Assembly: GCA_021397845.1 (NCBI GenBank)
Contig: JAHSVC010000033.1
Location: 361,001 to 425,000, forward strand
DNA from: Areca catechu
Taxonomy: Eukaryota > Streptophyta > Magnoliopsida > Arecales > Arecaceae
Reading direction: 5' to 3'
DNA: 64,000 nt
In this document: positions 33,323 to 45,189 of the stretch, piece by piece
Numbering within the stretch: the first letter of the stretch is position 1
Layout: each line of letters starts with the position of its first letter
Made by a program: the position numbers and the translations under genes
Notes under the pieces: model-generated
The model's input: only the letters and a program-made list of their open reading frames with translations
What the model was told of the DNA's origin: nothing
Databases searched by the model: none

Positions 33323-33993
33323 GTGATCTCTTTCTTTAACGCATTACTTACTTTACAGGGTCTTCCTATCATCGTTATCGCAACGTGCAATGATGATTCC
33401 GATGAACAGGATCTGCATAAAAAATGGAGGGATTGGCCCCCATTTGTGATTAGTCTCCTCCAGCAACTCTGGAGCCTGTTCCTCCTTTGTTGGAAATCCC
33501 CGCAGCTGTGGTCAACCAGGAAGACCTCTGGAGGGAATTGGAGCAGCAGGAGGAGGCTGCTCCAGCTCATCCGCGTCCCGATGCGGATCTGGATCCCCAT
33601 CCCGAGCTTCCTGGTTAAAAAAAGTAGTTTATTCACAGGCAGCGACAATCCTACTCCGAAACAGTTTAGGCGATCTATAATCGCCTCATCTTATATCATA
33701 GGGATGTGAGTACTCTTCCTGAGCCCGAACGACTGTTGAAGGAGGCTCAACAAATCTATCAGATCAAGGGGGAAATCCTCCATAAACAGGAAGATCTGGA
33801 TAGAGGAGGAGGTTGGCTTTGGAATGGAGCCCAGTTCCTAAGGCATAACACTGGGGCCGATTTTAGTAAAGAAACGCTCCGTAAGATCCTTCAGGATCTG
33901 GAAAAGGAGGGTGCAAATAGCACCTACTTTCATTCCTTCCACAAAGCTAAAAGAAGGGATTGGGAAACCATATTATTTCAGCCGCGGCGGTAG
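33323..33993 (+). pseudogene. Broken plant-mitochondrial ORF upstream of rps1
   Basis: Several plus frames look like one decayed protein. 33323-33470 reads QGLPIIVIATCNDDSDEQDL. Another frame, 33481-33618, is acidic (PLLEIPAAVVNQEDLWRELE, then DADLDPHPELP) and ends in TAA at 33616. The same frame reopens after further stops near 33625 and 33667 into 33706-33993 (PEPERLLKEAQQIYQIKGEI, then GADFSKETLRKILQDLEKEG), ending 235 nt before rps1. Charged helices suggest a soluble coiled protein. No family recognised. The 95-codon last part could still be translated from ATG 33706. Confidence 0.5.
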
Positions 33994-34225
33994 GGGAGAA
34001 GGAAGGCGTAGGGCTCACACAAGTAAGTGCAGGACCCCCTACGGGCCTTTCTGAAGTGTGGCACAGCCAGGGAGGTAGGGGGGAGTGTGAAGCCTAGAGA
34101 GGCGGAAGCGGCAAATCGCTTCTAACGAGTTCCCCAACACAACGCTTAGTAGCTTAACTCTTTATACTGGCGTGGCGCTGCTGGATGCTTCTGATCAATA
34201 GGAATAGGAGGAAAAATAAAAGCTT

Positions 34226-34837
34226 ATGATGAGCATCTATTGGAGTCGATCATTTCCCATTTCTAATTCCAGTTTCTTATTATGTAGTGGAAACGCCTCA
34301 CAATCTTCAGTTTTACGCTTACGCTTAAGGGAAGAAATGTTCTTGGTGGATGCAGGACCTGGTACCCCCAAAATTTGTATGCAAGATGAGCCTACAGGAG
34401 TGCCAATCAACCGAGCCACCAGGTTTGAGAATAAGGTGGGATCCCTGAATGTAGTGGCTGGTGAATCACTGATCAAAAAGCGGATTTTTGAGAGATTCTT
34501 CATCGATCTAGTGGCCGGTGAATCACTGATCAAAGAGCGAGCAGCCGCCAGGTTTAATGATTTTGTTGGATCCCTGGATGTAGCGGCTGGTGAACCGCTT
34601 CTTCTTCCACGAAGATTCAGACAAAACCGAGCTTGGATGGAACTGAAGAAGATTTGGCGAACGAATAAAAAGGTCAAAGGGTTTATTATTTACAAAGTAA
34701 AAGGAGGTTATTCAGTAGCCATCGCAGGTTTCATTACTTTTCTTCCATTCTGTCCTCTCATAACTCTTCGGATAGCGAATGATCGATTCACCATTAAGAG
34801 CATTAACCCCAAAAAAAGGAATATTGTGGTGTTATAA
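34226..34837 (+). CDS. rps1: Mitochondrial ribosomal protein S1
   Basis: Small-subunit ribosomal protein S1 of plant mitochondria, helping mRNA binding by the mitoribosome. The frame opens with two ATGs. The second, at 34229, gives the usual start MSIY.SRSF and is the likelier one, giving 202 residues. Recognisable blocks: LVDAGPGTPKICMQDEPTGV (residues 40-59), INRATRFENKVG (61-72), three VAGESLI/VAAGEPLL repeats (about 77-125) and an S1-type region KGFIIYKVKGGYSVAIAGFI (151-170) ending FTIKSINPKKRNIVVL. No frameshift or premature stop, so it is probably functional. This gene is lost or broken in several angiosperm lineages. Some codons may need C-to-U editing. Confidence 0.95.
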   Translation: MMSIYWSRSFPISNSSFLLCSGNASQSSVLRLRLREEMFLVDAGPGTPKICMQDEPTGVPINRATRFENKVGSLNVVAGESLIKKRIFERFFIDLVAGESLIKERAAARFNDFVGSLDVAAGEPLLLPRRFRQNRAWMELKKIWRTNKKVKGFIIYKVKGGYSVAIAGFITFLPFCPLITLRIANDRFTIKSINPKKRNIVVL

Positions 34838-37245
34838 CAGCGGCAGATCAAACAAGAACTTTTTGAGAAAAAAAAAAAAAGAAAGAGCAAATTTTTCCAA
34901 ATCCGAAGCCTACCTTAATCCATTCTTTTTTTGAGGGTCTTGCACTTATTCCGGCCCTCTATTTACATAGCGAAGAAAGGCTCTTGCTCGAATGCGTGAC
35001 TGCGGAGCGCCTATCGCTCTGGCACGGCACTCTAAAATGCATGTTGGGTTGGGCCAGCAAGAAGACTGCGACTAGGGAGACGAAGAATGGAATTGAAGAA
35101 GGCATAGTCTAACATAACAGAATGGAACACCAACCAACGAGTGAGTGGCGGATTTGGATGGAGTCTCGCAGAAGAAGAGTACGCGCGCTAGCGCGCCCCA
35201 AGACGTAAGTACTTTTTCTGCTTGCTGGCCAAGGAAGAGAGAAACCTTCATCCCTTCCAACACCAACCCAATCTCCATTCCTTGATGGGAAATGAGCAAG
35301 ACCATATTATTATATAAAATATAGCCCCCTATATCAACCTGCCCCTTACTACCCGAACTTCTTACCTTCAAATAGGACTAACTACCCGAACCCGCTTGCT
35401 TATCTTATACGATCTAATTAAGTTAAGCAGTGGTTATTTAACGAATATGAATTTAGTGACTAGAACTTCTATCGACTACTATTCTAGCACCCAGCTGTGC
35501 CATGTCTTTATTCTTTGATTCAGGTATTCCTTTGATCAACTCTTCTTTTCAGGTCAGACAATTTTTCAGATCTTCTTAGTCAGCCTATCTGTGTTCTTAT
35601 CCTATAGTGCGGATCCAATCTGATTTTCAGAAGCCAAGGCCTGACATCTATTGTGGGGATCATCTTTTATCGGGAGACATGGCCTGGTGGTTTCTGGTCG
35701 AGACTCCTAATCAATAGGGCGAAGAGCTCTTCGCATGATCTGGTCGTACGTTTCGTCAACGCTCTTCTATTTTTTTTGTCCCTTCTCAGCTGCAGTCCTT
35801 ACTATTAAAACATGATGTATGATGTGTTAGCGTGAAAAGCGGCCAAGACGAGTAGAAAGCGCAAGGCTGACCGAAACGAAACTTCTCGAACCAGGCTCTT
35901 GGAAGGAATAAAGGTGTTAGGGAGAAAAAACCTGTCCTAAGATAAAATATAACTCCAACTGTATACTTAACTTAATAGGGTGAGGTAAGATTTTAGATTC
36001 AAAAGTTAGACTAAAGTTGGGGTATAGGCAGTGAATCAATCATTATGCAGTCTTTACTCCAGAAAAAACAAACTAACGATTGATTCCGACGATCTTCAGT
36101 CAGGAATGACTTGGAAAGGGCAGTAGAAGCTAAGCTAAGCGAAAGATTATCACGTTCACTCAGTCGGTCAATCATTCGATTGAAATTTCATCCAAGTTTG
36201 TTTACGACAGACTCCATACCAAGGATGGTTGTCTTCTCCTTCTTATTCGTTCAGTCAATGGGTCAGTCATGGAAGGGTACTTATGAGTGTTCTAAGTGCT
36301 TGATCGATCGCGATGGAATCTAGGTCACTAAGGTCGCACTATCCGCCTGCTCCTGAGTTGGCTGAAAGGAATTCGTTCTTTCAGTCCGTACGAGTGTTCT
36401 AGGGAGGCCATTGATCGCTCGCGAGTGCATCTACGTCTTGATCCGTCATGCTTCCATTCATCCATCAATCTGTCAGTCCTTCGCGGAAGAGTGTAACCAA
36501 GTCCGCTTAGTCATCTACTCTATCGATCAATCTTCTTCTAAGGAAAGACCCGAATCGAACACTCGTACCATCCCCGCTTAAGTCCTTTTTCATTACCTTA
36601 GTAAACTTCGGATTAGGTACCGTCCCTATCCGTGGTACAGATATTCTACTTATGTAAAGTAGAATTGTGCCTGAATGGGCACAAGGAGATGGGGCTCACC
36701 ATCTCTCCGGACGCCATATGTTCGAATTGTAGAGAGTGTGGACCCTGTAGAGGCATAGGCCATTATTTTTAAGGTTTGGTATCTGCACCCGAGCTGGAGG
36801 AGATTTGATGCCGAAAGACCACTTGTAAAGCACATAGCGCTCTCCTCTTGGGCACCCAGAAAAAAATGAAAATGGAAAGAAGGCGAGTAACCATCCGTTC
36901 ATCCATTTTTCTTTTCAATTCGACGAACTGCCCTCCAGGCAGCAGACAGACTTCAGGCAATGGGGATTTAGCCATTGGCAGGCTAGATCACATGATCCTG
37001 ATGGCACCTTCGGCAACAAAAAAAAAAGAAATTGGCATTTTCCATGATGCCAGCAGAGAGATAAAATGAATGAAGGAAAAAAGTGTTGGGATGATCTATG
37101 GGAAGCCAAGAGGCACCCATATTCTCCGATGAGCGCAAAGATAAGAGCCCAATGAAAGGCAAGGTGCCTTGTCTGATTCCAACGAAAATCTATGTTAATA
37201 GTTTTACTATGAAAAAACCATAAATCACTAAGTAATAAGCTTATT
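34838..37245. other. Non-coding spacer
   Basis: About 2.4 kb. An A-run of 13 lies at about 34868-34881 soon after rps1. A 14-bp perfect palindrome lies at 35183-35196. Around 36.27-36.46 kb the words 'gtgttcta', 'gatcg(a/c)tcgcga' and 'atctacgtc/atctaggtc' occur twice, a decayed tandem duplication. A 129-codon minus frame (37304-36915) has no family motif. Confidence 0.5.
35183..35196. repeat. 14-bp perfect palindrome GCGCGCTAGCGCGC
   Basis: A self-complementary, entirely G/C but for its central TA, in sequence otherwise near the window's average composition. Function unknown; possibly chance. Confidence 0.6.
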
Positions 37246-37548
37246 CTATAAGAGCAAGGGAAAGTGATAAGGATCAATAAGCTCCGGAGAGTGAGGAGGA
37301 GCAAAGCGATGAAGAGGCAGAAGGTGAAGAGGAGGAGAAAGTGATGACCCCACTAAACGAGTAGAGGAAAGGTCCCTGAGCCTCTCTGAACTGATGTGAC
37401 CAAGCCTCCGGTGCCACAGATGCCACAGCCTATTAGCTGTCTGTATCTCAGATGAAGAAGGTGCTAGGACGAATGCAGCCCTCATCACATCAGGGGTGGG
37501 GACGGAGCAGAAGTCTAGATAGAACAGCCGCCCTACGGCCTTTCCCAA
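37246..37548 (-). pseudogene. Copia GAG-pre-integrase fragment
   Basis: The minus frame has GRLFYLDF, then SSSEIQTANRLWHLWHRRLG and HISSERLRDLS. This matches the copia pre-integrase region (GRLYYLD...LWHRRLGHPS.ERL..L) with a short LWH duplication. The integrase zinc motif that should follow is replaced by unrelated His/Pro/Leu-rich sequence, so only the first 60 codons are convincing. Same strand as the 3.4 kb copia piece but a different part of the element. Confidence 0.78.
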
Positions 37549-40512
37549 TCCGCTTCCCTATCACTAGATCCTGAACAAACCCCCCTAAAAAAAACACAAT
37601 GCATTTATTTTTACAAGTTTACCAACAGATAGTTGGTTCATCGAAAGTTGAGGAACAAAGAAAACAACATGAAAATGAAAAAAATAAATTTCGCCTTCCT
37701 CTTCCAGTTTAGCTAGACTCCTTGTTGTAGCATAAATTTCTTATAAGCTTGTTGAGAAGTCTAAAGAAAGTCTTTCTACTGTACCAGAACTTGAGTGAAT
37801 GTGATCGTGATCTCTACCACTAGACATACATACGTAGCGCTTTAGTGTAGCTAGTACAAGTGCATACCATGATTCATTCTTTTTTTACATAACGGCTTGC
37901 ATTGCATGATAGAAGAAGCACTGTGCAAAGAAGAAGACTCGGGCTTGATAAGTCTTTTTACTAAACTTGTTATCGACGTCAGAACTGACTCGGCTACTTC
38001 TCGGCCGGAACTGGCACCCTGCTTGACTGCTAAGGAGGAGAGCTTGGTATTTCACTCTTTTTCGAAGAGGAGTCAGATATTTTCGATGGAGCTATACCCC
38101 TTTTTTTTGGCTTTTTCAACCATTTACCAGACAAGGATCTTCTTTATAGCCAATATAGATAAGATAGGGATTGGGGGCTCTTGAACTGCTTATCAGCCCG
38201 AAGCAACACTACTCTTTTCCCTTGGGCCTGATCCGACAACTATGAAAGGCAATGCAGTAGTTTTCTTAATCTTATCTTCTATCATTTGCTTTATCCAACA
38301 TGTCTGCTACAATTCCGTTCCAGTCACTTTTTCCACGGATGCAATTCTTCAGCAGCTGATTCTGCAGATGCAATAGTGGCTTCTGCGGCTGGAAACATAG
38401 CTGCTTCAGCTTCAGAGGTTGCGATATCTATCTATAACAAGGATCATCGAGCAAATGTCTCTGCAACTAAACTGTAAAATCATAAAGAGGAGATAGAGAT
38501 ATTAAGCGCATTCAGTTTAAGAAGCTCAATACAAAGATAAGTGCAGTGCTCTAACTATCTTTCTTCTAAAGAAAATTTAGAAAATCTCCACTCCAATCTC
38601 CAATCAGCAAGACAAGGGGGATAGCTCTGTATATAGATATAAGGGGGGACGACATAGATGCATGAACACATACTTCACAGGCAATAATGCATTTCTAGAA
38701 TTCAAAGTGGATTCATTCGACCATGGGCATTCTCTTTTGTTCTCAATTATTCAAAAAACTATATTGAATAGTAAAAGAAAAACGATTAGCATGTGATAAG
38801 CAAAAGGCAATCATCAAACTTGGACTGGGACTGGACCAATGTGTACCTTGCTGCAGCTAGCTCGTACTCTGCGTTTACCATCCAATCTATCATAGTCAGC
38901 TCATCCTAGGTAAGTCAAGTCCATCTCTTTTAGGTTGTCATAGACAGATGAATAGTGAAAAGGAAGCTTTAGCTAACATATGAACTTTTTCAAAATATAA
39001 AAGATTTTTTTCCAAGGACCACCACCTCTTAAACAAGCAATTGGCTTTCTCTTCTTCCAACAACAAGCTATGAGGCGGGAGCTTCCAAATTCGTCTAATT
39101 CGAATGCCCTAATCTTCATTCATCTTCTTCCATAGAGTTAGAGTAGCATAGGTTAGTGTGCACGGAAAGAGAAAAGATGACTCTGTTGGCTTTGCTAGGC
39201 CAGTTATCTGAAGTCAAGCCTTGGACTTAGAATGAAACTGTGACCCATCTTTGATTGAAAGCCTGGCTCCTTCACAGTCCGCAGCAGATAGAAGAAGGGT
39301 AGGTCTTAGATTCATACCATATGGCTTGCAATTTCATTCGGTTGGCTTAGCTTTCATCCACCTTTGTTTTTTAAGAAAAGTTTTTACACCATCTTGTTCG
39401 TCTTCTTTGGAAGCTAACTAAGAAGAAAAGATAATCAGTCCCTTGTGCTCTGATTCATTCTTTTATGTATGTGGCTTCTTTCTGATCTAGTCTAGGAGCA
39501 CAAAGTCTGTCAAAGAAGGGTTAAGGTCTGTCTCTGGCCGGTATTTCACCTAAAAAAAGAGAAAGTTCTTCTTTTTTTCTTATTTAGACTTTTTTTTTTT
39601 TTTCTATGTCCAGCATTGACTGTTCTGGCACCTCATCAATTATCAAATGAAGGGTTCGTTCTATTTTATTTGGTACCCAATTCGTAGCTGAATCGGACAC
39701 AACCCATTTTCTGGTCTTTTCTTTCGCTTTCGAACGAATCCATGAAGTAGGACATAGATTTATCACACTCAAGAAGATTCTGTTGAGTATGATAGACTCT
39801 CCAACACAGCATTGGCTCGTGTTTAAACGGAGTGCTCTACCTAACTGAACCATAGCTATAGAGATCTTAACATATAGAGTCGAGAATTTCTTTTAAATAA
39901 GGATATTCCATGTTCCCAAGCCCAAACCAAGAGTCTTCATTTGATCAACATATTCAGTCTAGTAGAAGGAAGGGAGATACGTTCCGCCCGTTTTCTTCTA
40001 CTCTAGCATCTACGGTTGGGGGTTGGTAGGGGCCAGGCCAGGTTTTGTTTCTACTTACCGCCCCGTCCCTGCTTGGATGGAAGGAGTGGAGAAGGCCTGC
40101 TCGCTGAGCTCGGCAGGAAGGAAACAGGGCAAGACAAAGCTCGCTTCTACCCCTCCGTCTAACCTATTGGCAGCCTACTCCGGTCGGAGCTCTACCTACA
40201 AGAACGAGAGGCGAGTAGAGGAAGGAAGTCACTCGCTCTATAGTAAGTATAAATAAGGAGAGGAACGAGAGCTGCTTTTTTTTCCCTTGCTTGACCCGCT
40301 GACTTTGAACTAATTAAACATGACCTTTCCTGGGGAGTCTCGCTCTGAAAAAGAAGGTTCCAATGAATCCGAGGAAAACAGCACATTATGGCCATGACCA
40401 GCTAAAGATCACTGCCATCTCACGAATTGGATTTGAACCAATATCTGCCCTATCGGGTGACTTCCCTGTTAGTCGATCGCGATCCCACCCACCCTTCTTA
40501 CCAAATGATTGT
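37549..40512. other. Non-coding spacer
   Basis: About 3 kb. An Ala/Ser-codon-rich patch at 38340-38430 (SADSADAIVASAAGNIAASA in one frame) resembles similar patches at 880-980 and 45845-45930. An 89-codon minus frame (39853-39584) has no family I recognise; its start overlaps a D-arm-like sequence (about 39800-39850, see the rejected list). T-run of about 14 at 39589-39603. Confidence 0.45.
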
Positions 40513-40701
40513 TTAGCCATCATCGCTACCCCTTTTTATAAGCTCGGCTATGCGCTCCACCATTTCTTTTTTTGACACCTTGGAGACTTCTTCCTGCGCA
40601 TACGGGGATCTTTCAGCCTCTTCGTCCCTCCTACTAAATATCTTTTTAATATATTGCCAACTTTCTTTTAGAAAGGCTCTCATGTTGTTGGAATTTGTCA
40701 T
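40513..40701 (-). CDS. Small hypothetical ORF, 62 codons, charged helix
   Basis: Starts MTNSNNMRAFLKESWQYIKK and is highly charged, predicted helical throughout (KKEMVERIAELIKRGSDDG), so it looks more protein-like than most short frames here. No family recognised. On minus it runs toward a T-arm-like sequence near 40425. It may be the start of a broken longer gene. Confidence 0.3.
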   Translation of the reverse strand: MTNSNNMRAFLKESWQYIKKIFSRRDEEAERSPYAQEEVSKVSKKEMVERIAELIKRGSDDG

Positions 40702-40741
40702 GTCTGCTTTTTTTCATCCATTTTTCCTTTCATTTTTTAGT

Positions 40742-40795
40742 TGGCTTTTGCGCTAGGTTACTTACGGATGGCTTTTGCACTAAGTTACTTAAGTT
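40742..40795 (+). repeat. 27-bp tandem repeat, two copies
   Basis: Copies at 40742-40768 and 40769-40795 read 'tggcttttgc(g/a)cta(g/a)gttactta' and are exactly adjacent, with a few substitutions. Just downstream (40880-40965) the words 'gaccgttaggg/gaccactaggg' and 'ctactggcacg' are also duplicated. Confidence 0.8.
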
Positions 40796-41983
40796 CTCGA
40801 CCAATGGCCGTGAGTGTCGTCTCGACTTCATCGATTGTTATACGATGATTCTCTCCTCTGCGCATTCCCCGAAGGGGCCCCCGACCGTTAGGGAGGCTTC
40901 CCCGACCACTAGGGGGCTTCCCTACTGGCACGGAGGGGCTTTCCGGTCCTACTGGCACGAGGTTCCCCAAGCACCCAGTTGTTCCCCCTTCATTTCCCCC
41001 TCCCTTAATAATAGGTAATACTGATTGTTTCCTCTTGTACTACATCCCTTCCAACTCTAAGGAGTGCTTGCTTAACCTACTTCCTCTTCTGCTTTAAACT
41101 GAATAGCGCATGTTCACCAACTTAGCTATTAGCCGATCTCCCCTAATAATACCAGGAGTGGGAAAGAAGTAGCTCTCCCGATAGTCCACGAGCGGAATAC
41201 CAGGAACGAGAGGAGAGGTTAGATGCTTTCGCTTTCCTGAAAGGATAGAGCTACATACCCTTGTAGAGCCCTTGAACCTAACCCGAGAGGAAAGGAGTTA
41301 CATACTTTCCACGAGAGGAGAGGTATTGTCTGGTTTGATATTTTTTGGAGTGGGAATGCTTACTGTAGGGCAGCTTCAAACTCAAGAGCATCCGACTCGT
41401 AGTTCTTTTCTTCTTATAGTGAAAATAGACGGGATTCGTGCACAAGAGCTGCGTTCCTTATAGCTTGACGCATTGATGCATAGACTCGTCCTTTGGCTAT
41501 TCCTGATCTGCGATTGCCTGCTATTCCTCTTCGTGCAAGCGCGAGTCTAAGAGGTAAAGGGGCGAACCCATTGATCTGAAGCTTTTAGTTCCGACTTGAA
41601 CTAGCACTAGCTTTTCGGGCTTGGGGTGTCATATTAGATTTTAGAAGACAGATTTTAGAAGAATAGTTGGCAGCAAGCGGAGGCTCGAAAGCCGGAGCGC
41701 GCGTTAGCGCTTTCCGTTTCCTCGCAGCACCGAACTCTAAGCGCTAGTTGAACCTTATTCGGTCTCTTTCAGCGGCGGGCTTACCTTATTTATTAGTATT
41801 GAATTCATGTCATTGTCGCTCATCATCCTTGTTAGAAAAGGAACAACAAACTCTCCTTATGGGAGGGGAAGGTCATATACTTTTAGGAAAAATTTACCGG
41901 AATTCCTCCACTACGGATGGACTGATCTAAAGAGCGGAGACTTGATTCGATATTTACAGTTGCTATAGGTTAGGGCTTCTATC
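40796..41983. other. Non-coding spacer
   Basis: About 1.2 kb with short frames only. It contains one copy of a 27-nt dispersed repeat at 41699-41725 (other copy 58633-58659). Confidence 0.5.
41699..41725 (+). repeat. 27-bp dispersed direct repeat, copy 1
   Basis: 'gcgcgttagcgctttccgtt' and following bases recur at 58633-58659 in the same orientation with one substitution. The core gcgttagcgc is itself nearly self-complementary. Confidence 0.7.
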
Positions 41984-42352
41984 GTGCTATTCTATAGAGA
42001 GGTAGGCGACAAAGACAAGGGATCTCTCTCGCTATGGATAGTTGCTGTTTGCGAGAAGCGTCTGTTCCTTTCAATAATTATATTGAATAAAGAGAAATTG
42101 ATCCACTGGTATTTCTACGCTCGATCTCTACTCCTCGAAAGCTCACTCACAATCTATGGCTCACTTAGGGCTAGAAAGATAGGCTTCTTCATACAAAGCC
42201 AACCGGGAACCTTATTTCCAAACTCGCTCGACACACAAAACAAAAGACGAAAGACGAGAATCGGCGCAAGGATCAAAACACTTAATAGACATAGAAGAGT
42301 AAAAGAAATGCTTCCTAGCCTACCGAAAACTCGGTTGAAGCTAGTTAGGTAG
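41984..42352 (+). CDS. Hypothetical ORF, 122 codons, basic
   Basis: Open frame with a hydrophobic first half (LSLWIVAVCEKRLFLSIIIL) and a very basic second half (QNKRRKTRIGARIKTLNRHRR). No family recognised. It could be a chimeric ORF or chance-open sequence; there is no support from neighbours. Confidence 0.25.
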   Translation: MLFYREVGDKDKGSLSLWIVAVCEKRLFLSIIILNKEKLIHWYFYARSLLLESSLTIYGSLRARKIGFFIQSQPGTLFPNSLDTQNKRRKTRIGARIKTLNRHRRVKEMLPSLPKTRLKLVR

Positions 42353-43976
42353 TTAGGTTCTCCGGTCAGTCAAGTGTTGACACCGGATTAGGTTTGACCT
42401 TCCTTCTCAATGTCCGGATGAACATGCATTCTTTTCGATACAGTATGGTAGAGTATGGTAGACTTATAACCAATCCAATCGGAAACCTTAATTCGAGAGA
42501 TCAAACTAGCTAGGATCGAGGATTCACGCCTTCCCTGGAAGGGAAAGGTCCGCTCCAAAAGAAAAGACTCCATCGCAGCAGACCGCTATAGAAACCCCCT
42601 AAAAAGCAGCTAAATATATATGAATTAGGATGAATATCGTTCCCTCATGAAAGGTCAGTTAAATAAGTAGAAGTTTACGTGGAAAGAACACCAAGCAATG
42701 GACACGGTCCTCGGGTTGAATAGGCTGCTTGCAACCATTCAAGTGAGTCACCTCCAAACCATATTGAAAAAGACTAAGTCAACTAAAGTCCATTCTTTAG
42801 CGCACACCTCCGTTGATCTACGACCACCCTCGGTGCTAGCTTCTTTAACTCGGAATGATAACACGAGCCCTGGAACAGATTGTTTCGAATAGCAGTCTTA
42901 GCATCAGACTAAGGAAGAAGGAAGGCGATTTCAAAGCGAAGCACTAACTGGCACCTTAGCTAGTCCGAAGGGCTGCTACTAAAGCCGATAGGGAGAGGAA
43001 GTGCTGCGACATCAAACCAGGGTCAGTAATCTCGAGTCCTGGGTTGGATTCCCTTGTTCACTTCCTTCCCTGTGTCTTCTTTTTGAAATGCGCTAGTAAG
43101 CTAAGAGGCGAATAAGTTGATTCCACTGAAGGGGAATCAAACCTCTAGCAGCATGCGAGCCTCTTTAAGGGAGTTTTTTCGTAATAAAAGAAATATAGAG
43201 ATGCTTCCACTTGGATTGGTGTTTGTTAAGTAAGAACTCTGGGTTATGCCCTGTCCTCGATCACTCCTTTCCGACTCCTATCTCTTTCTAATTCTAACTA
43301 TTTATACACCAAGCCCTTTCTCCAGGGTGGAGGATAGATATAGAATCTGAATCGGAGCAGAGAGGATTGTTTTTCTCAATCTCAATCTAGCGTACCGAAC
43401 TTGTTAAAAGCATGATTGAAGATATGCACGGACAAAAGGAGCTGCTTAGGTTGCAATAAGAATCTATAAGAATAGGAATCGAATCTGTTTCCATAGTCGT
43501 TTGTTTGTGCGCCCGCCCATCCATGAATGAATTCCTCCGCGATAGACTCAACTACTCGATTCAATCACGAATGATCGGTTGCCCCACCACTTCTGGCTGC
43601 AGAGACGGACCCTAGCTTGTCAGAAAGACTGGATTTGACTATAAATCTTCCTCGAGGAACCACTTCGATTCGGGAGCCCGCATCTCACCACTGATCCGTG
43701 GCCACCTAACCCGGAATGATGGACGAATAAATCCCTCCCTCGGCAGTCGATCGAGAAGGTTATCCAATAGGGGGAAGAGGGGCTAGGTCCAATCGAACCA
43801 TAAAGGTCCGCCGCTGTTCCCGTCGGAAGACGGGATTCAATCAGTGGTGTGAATTCGGAGGTAGTTTGGGTTCGATCGACCGGATGGGGGGAACTGCGGA
43901 AGCGCTTGTGAATTCATTTTGACGACTCATTGCTTCCCCTTATGACCCTTTCTAAGCCGGCGGGCGGGCGGATCCA

Positions 43977-44005
43977 CCCTTTCTCAATTCAAATTGAGAA
44001 AAGGG
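43977..44005 (+). other. Stem-loop, 13 bp with one bulge
   Basis: ccctttctcaatt (43977-43989) pairs with aattgagaaaaggg (43992-44005) around a 2-nt loop, with one bulged A. Strong hairpins like this mark processed mRNA 3' ends in plant mitochondria, but no recognised gene ends just upstream on either strand. Confidence 0.6.
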
Positions 44006-45189
44006 CGTGAGATGTGGGCTTGGGAATACACCTGAGAGAGAAGGACGAAAAAGGAGTCGAAGCCTTTCTATTGTATCTCAAAAACAAAAAAGGATTGGAA
44101 TCAACCAGTTCCAACACTTCTTATTCCATAGTTTGATATGGACGAAAGACTGCCAGTCGGGGAGAGCTGGCCCGAAGGATCAATCCGCAGTGAAAGATGA
44201 ATAACCTGCGAAAGATCTAAGAAATGACGTATATAGATCGCAAGTTGGAAGTCGCTCGGATGATTGCCTTGACCCTATTCCTCCAATTTTGGTCAATGAA
44301 TGAGGTCAATTGCGGTTCGGCTTTGGTTACTAGGTAAACTGACTGCCCGTTGGGTATTGCTCTCTATCAACTGGATCGAAAAAGTCAACTGAGCCGGGTT
44401 AGCTCCACTGCTTACGGAATGCCCTATTTGAAAAGGTTCTTTTGACGTGCTTTGCAGGATATAAGGGGAGGGGTAGTAGTTGATCCTTGGAATAAGGTGA
44501 ATCAATTTGAGGTTCTTCGCTAACCCCTACTTAGAAATACTAACAAGCCCCAAAACTAGTAAGTCCGGTGTGACGCCATCAGACTCCCCCGGTGACTTTA
44601 CCAACTTGATGTAACCAACTTCATCTGCGTGGAGAGAGGCTCGAGGAAGGTTTATTTCGAGTCTGGATATTGAGACGAGTCAGGTTCAGTGAAAGCCCTG
44701 GAGAAAGCTATTCCACCGTTTTCTTATAGCTGCTACTTAACCTCCCGGTAAGGTCCCGACTTCCGTAGACCTCACTCCGCTCGCCTCCCCTGTCAGCCTA
44801 GGCGACTACTCACCTGCCCGCTAGCAGTAACCACCAACAGCATAATTGGTTTGAGGAACTCTTTCGGCCCCGGTCCGCTCTGCTCTTTGGGAACTCGCTT
44901 CTTCGGTTGAACAATTCGTTGATGAACGAGCTCGTGTCTTCCCAGGTCCATGGTACCGTAATTAGCCTCTTTCGTCGACTCTTGTGAATGGGTTAGCAGA
45001 CTCTCCTCTTTTGAGTCTCGTGTGTCACTGATTTAGGTTTCCGATTCTGGTTAGTGTGGTCTGCCTTGAACTGACTCTGATGGCTGAGCCAGGTATGCTT
45101 TCCGATTCTGTCTGTATCCTTTTGTCGATGGAGTTCATTCCCTATCTAGAGCTGATCTAACTGATCTAGTTGATTTATCTCGTTTGGAA

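Noticed and set aside
39790..39856. Possible tRNA on minus (ggttcagttaggtagagcac, a D-arm-like start)
   Set aside because: Only the D-arm looks right. The anticodon stem does not pair properly and there is no T-arm GGTTCGA block.
40405..40490. T-arm-like sequence on minus (ggttcaaatcc)
   Set aside because: A 3' half with a good T-arm is visible, but no matching 5' acceptor strand lies at tRNA distance.
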